Assembly: GCA_021604825.1 (NCBI GenBank)
Contig: BQJS01000006.1
Coordinates: 1-54,566 of the forward strand
Source of the DNA: Phycisphaerae bacterium
GTDB taxonomy: Bacteria > Planctomycetota > Phycisphaerae > UBA1845
Length of the DNA stretch: 54,566 bases
Direction: 5' to 3'
The notes beneath the pieces were generated by a model that worked only from the letters and a program-made list of their open reading frames with translations, had not been told where the DNA came from and made no database searches. The first letter of the stretch is position 1. Every line of letters starts with the position of its first letter. Shown piece after piece: positions 33,308 through 40,693 of this stretch. Position numbers and translations under genes: made by a program.

Positions 33308-34228
33308 CTAAGCGGCGGTGCCCGCCGCCGTGCGGCGGCGAACTCCCGCCGCCTCCGTGATCCCGAGCAGCGTTGCAACTTCCGTCAGCTCGTCAATCTC
33401 CAGCCAGATCGAGTATCGACTTCGCGCGACTTCCTCGAGTCGGTCTGACGGGATGACCTGCAGCGCGGCAAGCTTCCAATCTTCGAACGGAATCGAGGAA
33501 GTGAAGCCGAATCGATGCACAAGTTCGCCTTGCTCGGTTGCGGCTTCTTTAATGCCGACGACGCCGGCAGTCTTGCACCGTTGGATTCGGTATCGAAGCG
33601 TTCGCTCATTCCGCTTTTTGCCAGTTGGCTCGCATTGCTTGCGCGGCTTCGAGTCGTGCCAGAATCCGCGCGACGCCGTGAATGGGCGAATCCGTCCTTT
33701 GTAGTCCAAGCACCACTCCGGAAGTTGATCTTGTGAACCCTTGGTAAGGTATTTCAGGCAATACCCGACCGCTTCCTCGCGTGACATGTACTTGTAATCA
33801 AACGTTCCCATGTGCTCCTGGCACCAATCCTGCATCGCAATCAACTTGCGTTTACTCAATCGACCAAGATCATCGAGAGCCATGTGAAAGTGAATTTGCT
33901 TTGATCGATGGTGGAACTCCATCACGGAGAAGTAATCGATTGGCTTACCAACCACTCTCCGGAATTCGCGGACAAATCGTGAAACTAGGCGTTGTGCCTT
34001 CACTTGCTCGAATTGCTGCTGAAGATCGGATCCGAGAATCGCCGGACTGCAGGTAAGAGTCACCATCCCCGCCCGTCGAACACGCTTCACGCGGTATCTT
34101 TCTTCCAGCCGTTTTCGAAGTTTCCAGCCAACACCCAGGCCGCACTCAGCGCACCAGATCGACCGGCAGCCGTCGCGAACCAACTTCGCCCCGATGGGTT
34201 TCTGAGCACCTTCAGCAGCACAGCACAT
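33308..34228 (-). CDS. HUH-type rolling-circle replication protein
   Basis: 306 residues. After a cysteine pair typical of a zinc site (CRSIWCAECG) comes VTLTCSP, then the HUH motif in KQIHFHMALDD (His-Phe-His, about residue 112-114), and the catalytic tyrosine region EAVGYCLKYLTKGS with Tyr-x2-Lys-Tyr. This order is that of Rep proteins of small plasmids and phages, which nick one strand and stay bound to its 5' end. ATG 34228 has AAGGA seven bases upstream and a dyad (CGAATC / GATTCG, 34233-34254) just before. The last codons run into a GCC-rich inverted repeat. Confidence 0.83.
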   Translation of the reverse strand: MCCAAEGAQKPIGAKLVRDGCRSIWCAECGLGVGWKLRKRLEERYRVKRVRRAGMVTLTCSPAILGSDLQQQFEQVKAQRLVSRFVREFRRVVGKPIDYFSVMEFHHRSKQIHFHMALDDLGRLSKRKLIAMQDWCQEHMGTFDYKYMSREEAVGYCLKYLTKGSQDQLPEWCLDYKGRIRPFTASRGFWHDSKPRKQCEPTGKKRNERTLRYRIQRCKTAGVVGIKEAATEQGELVHRFGFTSSIPFEDWKLAALQVIPSDRLEEVARSRYSIWLEIDELTEVATLLGITEAAGVRRRTAAGTAA

Positions 34229-34382
34229 AACGAATCCTTTCGTAATGATTCGGTTGGCTGCGTCGCTTCAATCGATTATCATTAGCGACGGAAGAACCGA
34301 ATCCTTCCATGCCCGATTGCTTCGTCCGCCAAGACAAGAGAGCAATCGGGCAGTTTTTCTTTGCCGAGACACCTCGACAACC

Positions 34383-34541
34383 ATGAACAAGTCACACGAT
34401 CAATCAGATTCGAATGAACGTGCCCAGCGAATCAATTGTGCGATCAGCAAGTTCATGTTCCGAGTGTTCATTCCAGTCTGGACCGTGTTTTTCGTTTTCA
34501 TCCTCGTGCTCAAAATCATTCGCTGGTTCCGGGGAGAGTGA
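34383..34541 (+). CDS. Very small single-span membrane protein
   Basis: 52 residues: a charged N terminus (MNKSHDQSDSNERAQ) and one strong membrane helix (VFIPVWTVFFVFILVLKII) with a basic end WFRGE. The ribosome site is weak. It is in the element between rep and the hairpin. It could be a toxin-like peptide or a helper of replication at the membrane; nothing decides this. Confidence 0.42.
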   Translation: MNKSHDQSDSNERAQRINCAISKFMFRVFIPVWTVFFVFILVLKIIRWFRGE

Positions 34542-34585
34542 AGCTCAGGCCTCTGGGAACCCGTCCGCAGGCCGGCCAGCGTCCC

Positions 34586-34646
34586 ACCCAGTCGGTCGTC
34601 GCCCAACTCGCTTCGCTCGAACAGGGTGAGCGACGACCGACCGGGT
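34586..34646. other. Long hairpin, candidate rolling-circle origin
   Basis: GTCGGTCGTCGC (34591-34602) pairs perfectly with GCGACGACCGAC (34630-34641), extended outward after one mismatch by ACCC / GGGT. The 27-base loop contains TCGCTTCGCTCGA. CCGCAGGCC flanks it on both sides (34565-34573 and 34653-34661). No T run follows on either strand, so it is less like a terminator than an origin, in the only long non-coding gap of the element and next to rep. Confidence 0.5.
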
Positions 34647-34660
34647 CCCGAGCCGCAGGC

Positions 34661-34957
34661 CTAGATGGAACTTGTATTTTTCTTCTTAAACAGTCGATCC
34701 AGCGTTCCGAGCCCGTCAGCGTGGAGCCAACGCACAAGCCCCTCGCGAATCGTTTCAACTGCCCAAGGCTCGATGGCCATCTTGAACACCGTTGACTTGC
34801 CAAGCGGTCCCTGCGTTCGCTCCTGCACGATCACGAAGCAGTCGGCGTCCGGTTCATCACCGCCGGTCCAGCGTCCTGGGTGAACGTGAAATTCGACGCG
34901 GTCATTGCCCATGCCGACGAATGGCATTCCGAGTTCAAGCTTGCGTTTCGTTTTCAT
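34661..34957 (-). CDS. Element protein of unknown function (98 residues)
   Basis: Begins MKTKRKLELGMPFVGMGNDR and continues VEFHVHPGRWTGGDEPDADC, a compact alpha/beta protein without signal or membrane segment. No family recognised. ATG 34957 has GGAG nine bases upstream. Its first 23 bases overlap the end of the integrase tail frame, so in the circular element it would be the next gene of the integrase operon and translationally coupled to it. Confidence 0.7.
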   Translation of the reverse strand: MKTKRKLELGMPFVGMGNDRVEFHVHPGRWTGGDEPDADCFVIVQERTQGPLGKSTVFKMAIEPWAVETIREGLVRWLHADGLGTLDRLFKKKNTSSI

Positions 34958-35162
34958 CGATTGGTTCTCCATTTGGTGCATCTGGCAGCATCGCGCGCAC
35001 GATCCCCGCCACGGAATCGCGTTGCGTCTCCGTCAATTGATGCCAGTTAGTGACAATCTCAGTCAGAAGGTGACACGACGTGGCACCATGCAGAGCGTGT
35101 GAGTCTATTTGTGAGTCAGGGTCTGAAAATCTGGCGTGAGTGGAGCGGGAGACTGGATTCGT
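34935..35162 (-). other. Displaced C-terminal coding segment of the integrase
   Basis: Continuing the integrase frame out of the right-hand repeat gives 75 codons and TGA: TNPVSRSTHARFSDPDSQID, SHALHGATSCHLLTEIVTNW, HQLTETQRDSVAGIVRAMLP and DAPNGEPIDENETQA. The helical pattern and absence of stops suggest real coding sequence. SQIDS and its DNA (18 bases, 35098-35115) also occur in the integrase just before the repeat (30039-30056). As integrated it has no start of its own and is silent unless reached from a chance start upstream. Confidence 0.7.
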
Positions 35163-35240
35163 CGGGGGTTCGATTCCCCCCGCCTCCAGTAATTCACGTT
35201 TGCGACTTTTTGTGCCATGATTTGTCACTTCGCGTCGTAA
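35163..35240. repeat. Right attachment repeat (78 bp)
   Basis: Exact copy of 29873-29950. It holds a second 3' end of ssrA (T-arm and acceptor strand) without the remainder of the gene, as expected at the far side of an insertion. Confidence 0.92.
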
Positions 35241-35444
35241 CCGTTTGTGCGCGAGCGTCCCTTGGAATTCTGAACGCAATTTTGTGGGATCGTGTAATTT
35301 GGATTTGCGGCAGATGAGGAGCCTTAAGGGGGCGAGTTCCTAGCACGCGGTTCAAAGCGTGACGGCCAGCTGAGGAAAGCGGGTAACTCCTATCAACGGC
35401 GCGAAACGCGGGCTTGGATCGTACAGTGGCGTAAGCCTCGGGAA

Positions 35445-36197
35445 CTACCCACCAGATCGCTCGAACTGGTCCTTGTTCTTGTTCCACCACTCGCGCCACT
35501 CGCCTTGCGGATTCGAACACGATGCGGCTTGTTGAACTTTTGGCACAACCAGATTGACTCGTTGGCGGCCTGTCAGTCGAACCAGTGAGGCCTCAGATAG
35601 CGTTCGAATTTCGGATGAGGTATCGCCAAGCAATGCGATTAGCGTGGGGATTTGTGATGTGTCGGCGAGATCACAGAGCACGCGGGCCACTCTGAGTCGG
35701 CGCTCGTCGTTCGCGTCACCCTCCCAAGTTTGTACGGCTTCTGCCAGCGGCGTTGCGCATGCGGTTCCCATGGACCGAAGACGTAACTCGACTTCCTGCG
35801 GTGCGTCGCTCTGCTTCCACTCCTCCACCAGGGCACTGACGCGTTCGTCCTGGTTGCCTCTGCTCGAACCGTTCCACGTGTGAGGCCCATACAGGAATAA
35901 CGCCATAGCCAACCCGGCTGCGACGGCTGAAACCCATCTCAAATGAATCCGCCAGCGCGAGGGCAACGGCGCCTCATCGAACCACGCTTCCAGCACCCGA
36001 TCCGCGACTGCGGATGCCGCGCGTCGGCGAGTGCCGAAAATGCGCGCTAATTCGTGATCGGCGCGTTCAACCTCGTCCACCGCCAATTGACAGCTCGAAC
36101 ATTCGCCCAAATGGACCGTCAGTCGATGCCTGTCTTCAGGCAGCAACTCGCTGTCTATGCGGGCGTTGATCAGTGATAATCCTTGTTCACAGTTCAT
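35445..36197 (-). CDS. Zinc-finger anti-sigma factor with HEAT-like repeats
   Basis: 250 residues. The N-terminal zf-HC2 domain has a His-x3-Cys-x2-Cys zinc site (HLGECSSC, residues 30-37). A membrane helix lies near 90-106 (VSAVAAGLAMALFLYGP). The outer part has HEAT-like helices (RRLRVARVLCDLADTSQIPT, LIALLGDTSSEIRTLSEASL). It begins 3 bases after the sigma gene and should hold that factor at the membrane until a signal is received. The HEAT-like sensor part is unusual for such short proteins. Confidence 0.85.
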   Translation of the reverse strand: MNCEQGLSLINARIDSELLPEDRHRLTVHLGECSSCQLAVDEVERADHELARIFGTRRRAASAVADRVLEAWFDEAPLPSRWRIHLRWVSAVAAGLAMALFLYGPHTWNGSSRGNQDERVSALVEEWKQSDAPQEVELRLRSMGTACATPLAEAVQTWEGDANDERRLRVARVLCDLADTSQIPTLIALLGDTSSEIRTLSEASLVRLTGRQRVNLVVPKVQQAASCSNPQGEWREWWNKNKDQFERSGG

Positions 36198-36200
36198 CGT

Positions 36201-36743
36201 TCAACTCTCAGCCTCTGACAACCGGTACCGCAGCAACTTGCGCGCCTTGGTCAGTCTGGCGTTGATTGTTGCAGCCGACACGTTCAACATGTCTGCCAGC
36301 TCTTGGTAAGTCGAATCGCTGTAGTAGTACAATATGAGCACCTCGCGACACTCCGCGGGCAGTTGTTCAATCTCCTGATGAAGTTGATCCCAAGACTCGT
36401 TGGAGGATGTCCCAAGAGTTGGGACCTCGCTGGCCGCCTCTTCTACAAAATCGATCGACACTTCGGTTCTCTGTTTCGACTTGAGCCAATCAAGGCAGGT
36501 CCGTGTCGCAATCCCGCAGATCCAAGATCCGAATCGCTCCGGATCGCGGATCGACCCCAGCGCTCGGAGGGCGCGCAGCAGGGTTTCCTGCGCCAGATCT
36601 TCTGCCGTCGAAGCGTTTCCAACCCGCCCGTGACATACCGCCAGCACGCGCGCACTCCATCTGTGCACCAACAGAGCGTACGCACCGACACGCCCGGAGA
36701 GCGCCTCGCGAACGAGATCGGCGTCCGATTTTCCATCTCCCAC
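36201..36743 (-). CDS. ECF-type RNA polymerase sigma factor
   Basis: 180 residues with region 2 (ALLVHRWSARVLAVCHGRVGNASTAEDLAQETLLRAL, quoted as its core DLAQETLLRALRAL) and region 4 (LPAECREVLILYYYSDSTYQELADMLNVSAATINARLTKA, core YQELADMLNVSAATINARL). Region 3 is absent, which defines the ECF group. It is co-transcribed with its presumed anti-sigma factor, 3 bases apart. Confidence 0.93.
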   Translation of the reverse strand: MGDGKSDADLVREALSGRVGAYALLVHRWSARVLAVCHGRVGNASTAEDLAQETLLRALRALGSIRDPERFGSWICGIATRTCLDWLKSKQRTEVSIDFVEEAASEVPTLGTSSNESWDQLHQEIEQLPAECREVLILYYYSDSTYQELADMLNVSAATINARLTKARKLLRYRLSEAES

Positions 36744-36820
36744 AGAGCTGCTCCGAAACCATTCCGAACGGTTCTATCAATTAGTAGATTGGACGCGCGA
36801 ACCTGCTACCGACGATTGGC

Positions 36821-36847
36821 AAAAAAAAACGATCAGTGCCGATCACG
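36821..36847 (-). terminator. Weak terminator after the TlpA-like gene
   Basis: On the minus strand CGTGATC-GGCACT-GATCG, a 4-bp stem with possible G-T extensions, is followed by nine T. A second short hairpin (GCTCA-tctgt-TGAGC) lies just before. Confidence 0.4.
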
Positions 36848-36951
36848 TCGCTCATCTGTTGAGCGAGGGTGTGTGAAACCCCTTTCGTTAGCACATTTCC
36901 GAACCTGTACCGCCCAACATGCGACGTGGCGGCTGAATAATCTGCATGTCG

Positions 36952-37596
36952 CTATGGTTGCGAGACCAACGCCTCAATCGCCGCAGTGATGTTCAGATAA
37001 TCCTGATTGAGCCGCCGTTTTTCGGGATCATCCGTGGGCCCGAACGCAGGTCCGGGGTGTACGTAACGGATAATCCCATTTCCATCGAGCAGGAAACATA
37101 CGCTCGTGCTGTGCCGATCAGCAGTATCCAGGTAGATTCGTTGCAAGGCCTTCCATTGGAGATCGGAGGCCACCCACCCGGTGTATCCGATGGCCTTCGC
37201 CATCTGCAAAACATCATTTGCCGCCACGTCGCGCGGCGGTTTGGGATGATACACCGCCAACGTTTGTAGCCCTCTCGCGGCGAACCTATTCCGTAGACGT
37301 TCAATCGCGGGAAGCGACATCGCGCATGACGGGCACGTGTCGGTCCACCACCGAACCAGCGTCACCTTGCCCGCCATCGTGACGGATTTGTTGCCTGGCG
37401 TATTCAGCCAATCGAGTTCGTCCAGCACGAGATGTTTGCCCAGCAGATCGGCGGCTTCGGATGACATCGGCACGCCGCCGGCAAGACTGGGCGCAGATTT
37501 TTCAGCTTGATTTTCGGTACGCCGATTCGTCTGCCGCTCACAAGAGGCAACCAGCAACGCGGCCGTTACCACGACACCTAAGGATGTGTTATGCAT
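36952..37596 (-). CDS. TlpA-like thioredoxin-fold lipoprotein
   Basis: 214 residues. The signal MHNTSLGVVVTAALLVASC is a lipoprotein signal. The domain has the redox pair in WWTDTCPSCAMSLPAIERL (CPSC), a following FAARGLQTLAVYHPKPP and a late DGNGIIRYVHPG strand typical of TlpA/ResA. It should reduce or oxidise periplasmic thiols. ATG 37596 is chosen because the 40 codons upstream would hide the signal. No cytochrome maturation gene is adjacent, though the five-haem cytochrome is elsewhere in the window. Confidence 0.83.
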   Translation of the reverse strand: MHNTSLGVVVTAALLVASCERQTNRRTENQAEKSAPSLAGGVPMSSEAADLLGKHLVLDELDWLNTPGNKSVTMAGKVTLVRWWTDTCPSCAMSLPAIERLRNRFAARGLQTLAVYHPKPPRDVAANDVLQMAKAIGYTGWVASDLQWKALQRIYLDTADRHSTSVCFLLDGNGIIRYVHPGPAFGPTDDPEKRRLNQDYLNITAAIEALVSQP

Positions 37597-37792
37597 GCGC
37601 ACATTGTTCTCTCTAGCCGGTTTGCGAACCGAATGGGGCATGCGAAATTCTACCACCATCTGTCGTGGCCTATCGTCACGCGCCCGTAACGGTTGAGGTC
37701 TTTTGTCAAAAATCACGGCTCAAGGCTATTAACCCGTTTGTCTTGCTCTACTACCTCTTGGTGAAATTTCCAGTCAAACGAAAGGACTTCTT

Positions 37793-39298
37793 ATGACCCG
37801 CTCAACTATGACTCGTTCAACCATGACTCACTTAACCATGCTGTTCGCTCTCGCGGCGATTTTCTTATCTCTAACGGTTGATGCAGCCACCCCCGTTGGC
37901 GATCGCAAGGTGGTTCCGCTACCGGGCAACACACCGGCAATGGTCAACGAGCACGTCATCGAGTTGGCGATTTGTCTCGATACCAGCGGCTCGATGGATG
38001 GTCTGATCAATTCGGCGCGGCAGAAGTTGTGGACGATCGTCAACGATCTTGCCAAGGCCGAACCCACTCCGAAACTTCGCGTGGCCCTGCTCAGTTATGG
38101 CAATGACGGGCACGACCCCGAGAAGGGTTGGGTCAAAGTCGAAACGCCATTCACGGAGGATCTCGACACCGTCTCGCAGATGCTCTTTGGGTTGACGACC
38201 AACGGCGGCACGGAGCTTGTCGGGCGTGTGGTGCAGACTTCGATGGAGAAACTCGACTGGCACACATCCGCCAACACGTTGCGAATGATCTTTGTGGCTG
38301 GGAACGAGTCCGCCGACCAGGACAAACAGGTTGCCGCCCGCACTATCTTCAAGAAAGCGACCGAACGCGGGATCGATGTGAACTCAATCTATTGCGTCTA
38401 CGGTGATGATGACAGTGAAGTCCGACCGGGTTGGAGAGAGCTTGCCAGTGTGGGCAACGGCGAGTTCGCTATGATCGACCAGAATAACGGGACGATCGTG
38501 ATTGCCACGCAGTACGACCAGACACTGATCAAACTTTCCGCCGATCTCAACGAAACCTATATCCCCTTCGGCGACGCGGGCCGGGCAGGTTGCAGCAACC
38601 AGGTAGCGCAGGACGCCAACGCAGTACAGATGAACTCGGCAAATGCAGCATCTCGGGCTGCGACGAAAGCTGGCAAATTGTATTCGTGCGCGTGGGACCT
38701 GGTCGATGCGATCCGCAATGGGCAGGTTGATCTGGCCAAAGTGGATGAGAAGGATCTGCCCAAATACATGCGGGCCCTTACATACGCCCAGCGTGTGGCA
38801 AAGGTCGACGCCATGCAGCAACGACGTACGAAGCTGCAGAGTCAGATCAACGAACTCGATCAACGTCGCCAGACCCTGCTCAATAAAGAGCTGGCGCGTC
38901 AGGCGACGACGAACATCGGCAGTTTCGATCTTGCGATCCGCAGCGCCATTCGCAAGAAAGCCGAAGCGGTGGGGTTTGAATTCTCACCGCTCGGGGCAAC
39001 GGTTGCGATGGCGACGTCTCCCGTTAAGGAAATGGAGACGTCAAACTATTTTGTCCAATTCGGCGGCACCGAGATGATGAGCACATGGGTGGCCAACGAC
39101 ATCGTTGCGGACTTTGAGGACGCGCGAATGGATGGGAAAGACTTTGCGCACGATGTTCAAGTCATTCCGGGGACGCCCGAGGCGGATGCGTTCATCGGAT
39201 CGCTCCCGACTCAGATGCGGGATCTTATGCGATCGTTGCAGGGAAAGATCTATCTGCGCTGGCGCAACAGGATTCATCTTGTCACTGGTGGGTGTTGA
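37793..39298 (+). CDS. Secreted von Willebrand factor A domain protein
   Basis: 501 residues. The start has three 15-base near-repeats, each ATG ACx Cxx (T/A)xx ACx, giving MTRST-MTRST-MTHLT before the signal helix (MLFALAAIFLSLTVDAA). The VWA domain spans about 50-235, with the metal site DTSGSMDG, a threonine in LTTNGGTELVG and NESADQD. The rest is helical, with a coiled coil near 345-375 (QQRRTKLQSQINELDQRRQ). It probably binds other envelope proteins. GAAAGGA precedes the first ATG at proper distance. Confidence 0.87.
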   Translation: MTRSTMTRSTMTHLTMLFALAAIFLSLTVDAATPVGDRKVVPLPGNTPAMVNEHVIELAICLDTSGSMDGLINSARQKLWTIVNDLAKAEPTPKLRVALLSYGNDGHDPEKGWVKVETPFTEDLDTVSQMLFGLTTNGGTELVGRVVQTSMEKLDWHTSANTLRMIFVAGNESADQDKQVAARTIFKKATERGIDVNSIYCVYGDDDSEVRPGWRELASVGNGEFAMIDQNNGTIVIATQYDQTLIKLSADLNETYIPFGDAGRAGCSNQVAQDANAVQMNSANAASRAATKAGKLYSCAWDLVDAIRNGQVDLAKVDEKDLPKYMRALTYAQRVAKVDAMQQRRTKLQSQINELDQRRQTLLNKELARQATTNIGSFDLAIRSAIRKKAEAVGFEFSPLGATVAMATSPVKEMETSNYFVQFGGTEMMSTWVANDIVADFEDARMDGKDFAHDVQVIPGTPEADAFIGSLPTQMRDLMRSLQGKIYLRWRNRIHLVTGGC

Positions 39299-39976
39299 GT
39301 ACGGGCCTGCTCGTTCTTGTGCGGGGGCGCGTCTGGGACATTGTAATCGGTCTTCTCCATGCCAGAATATTACTTCGCAAGATCCAAATTCTGGCGGAGC
39401 AAAGTACAGGACGCCACAGATGAGTGTGAGCCAGCCACGAGCAATGCATTGCATGGAACAAGCGAATCAGTCTCACTTACATCGACTGTCATCAGAACCA
39501 ATCAAGCCAGCGCACATCTCACGAAGGTTTACTGGAATCGCCAATTCTACAATTTGAATCTCGCGGATTTGAGTCGAGCCGCCGTCGCAATATCCAAAAC
39601 ACCAAATATTTCCGCGAAAGTTTGCTGAGATTCTGACGACAAGGAGCAGGCACTTCATGGGAGCGCTCAGCGAATCTCAGTCACAATTCTTGAAACACTT
39701 GATAAATCAAGAACGAAAAAGGCCTGCGAAGCCTACTCTAGTAGGGTATCTGCGCTCATACGCCCATCATCATAGTTTGCAGCTCAGAGGCAGATGAGCT
39801 GGGCGCAGTTCCGTGGCGAAACCGACTTCATGCTCATATTAAGACGCCAGCACCGATTGCGATCTTTCTAGAATTCGTGCAGGCGGCAATTGCTTAAGTC
39901 GTTGATTCAAAGGTGGTTAGGCTTGTCTACGCAGTGTCGAGCACGGACCACCGCACGCACTTTCGGAGAAGCGCTC
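39299..39976. other. Long stretch without a convincing gene
   Basis: About 680 bases after the VWA gene. I see short open frames without ribosome sites or similarity to any family. Composition is lower in G+C than the flanks, and the following region contains an IS21-family remnant, so this may be decayed transferred DNA. Confidence 0.45.
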
Positions 39977-40129
39977 GTGAGCGAACACCGATTCTATCAT
40001 GAAGGATGGATCCTCCTTGTTGCACGCGCCATTTTTGTTCTCATGTTTGGCTCATTCTGTGCAACCGAAGCCGTACGACGTTGGCGCGAGTACGCCATGA
40101 CTCGACGTTGGCATCGCCGGGCCTCTTGA
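39977..40129 (+). CDS. Possible small membrane protein
   Basis: 50 residues from GTG 39977, with GGAG nine bases upstream: MSEHRFYHEG, then a hydrophobic segment WILLVARAIFVLMFGSF and an Arg-rich end. Support is limited to the ribosome site and the membrane-like segment. Confidence 0.33.
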   Translation: MSEHRFYHEGWILLVARAIFVLMFGSFCATEAVRRWREYAMTRRWHRRAS

Positions 40130-40405
40130 CAACCCAACGCGAGACAATAATGCGTGACGTCTCACTGCATGAATGGGGCTGCGTCCAATGTCTGTACAGA
40201 TGCGAAAGGGTTGATCGCGCGTCCAGAAAAAATGATCTCGCACAGTGCAGTTGATTGCACGCTGAATATTCGTCGCCCTAATCGCCATCCAGTGATGGCC
40301 AACAAACACCTGGTTACCAATCACCAGGAGCAAGTGGAGTGGCACGAATATGCAGTGGCCACGGGAAGCGTCGATCGCGCCCATTTTCTGGCGCTTAGGC
40401 TTGAC

Positions 40406-40665
40406 TGTCAGTGGGCGAATGAAAACCGGCCCTTTAAAGGCGATTCAGAACCGGCCAATGGTTGTTTGTTTTGTACAGCTCATTCCGCTTTGTTTTCGCA
40501 AGTCTGATCTTCTGAACCGGGGATGTTGTCGTTGTTTTTGGCGGTTTCGGATTTCTTTCCCATGGCCCTCTTGTTTTGCAGGTGGTAGCTCTTCCCGGTG
40601 ATGGTGATGATCTCGGCGTGCTGGAAGAAGCGGTCGAGGATGGCGGTGGCGCTGGGGATGTAACG
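40406..40665. mobile_element. Remnant of an IS21-family element
   Basis: The C-terminal end of an IstB-like gene (40480-40665, minus) is followed by a terminal-repeat-like TGTCAGTGGGCGAATGAAAA at 40406 and AACCGGCC repeated at 40424 and 40450, as multiple repeats at IS21 ends would be. The rest of the element, including the transposase IstA, is absent. Confidence 0.55.
40480..40665 (-). pseudogene. Truncated IstB-like ATP-binding helper
   Basis: The minus strand reads YIPSATAILDRFFQHAEIIT then ITGKSYHLQNKRAMGKKSET and ends at TGA 40482-40480. ATAILDRLLHHAE...I.GKSYRL is the family's C-terminal signature. A TGA at 40668-40666 precedes it, so only about 60 codons remain. The response-regulator gene stops 26 bases away. 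Confidence 0.72.
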
Positions 40666-40693
40666 TCAATATTGGTCGGTCGTTGTGCTCGAC

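Larger units (their letters stand above)
29873..35240. mobile_element. Integrative element with HUH Rep, inserted in ssrA
   Basis: 5.37 kb bounded by perfect 78-bp direct repeats, the left one containing the 3' end of ssrA. Inside, on the minus strand, are a ribbon-helix-helix gene, an excisionase-like gene and an integrase gene joined by 4-bp overlaps, plus rep and a 98-codon gene. On the plus strand are a lipoprotein gene and a very small membrane protein gene. There are no phage structural or conjugation genes. It looks like a small integrative plasmid or satellite that can leave the chromosome and replicate by rolling circle. Confidence 0.88.

Noticed and set aside
35163..35240. Second tmRNA or a tRNA gene at the right repeat
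   Set aside because: Only the T-arm and acceptor strand are present; no 5' partner precedes it. It is an attachment-site duplication.
34935..35279. Independent 114-codon gene at the right attachment site
   Set aside because: Its start lies in host DNA outside the element and has no ribosome site; the coherent reading is as continuation of the integrase in the circle.
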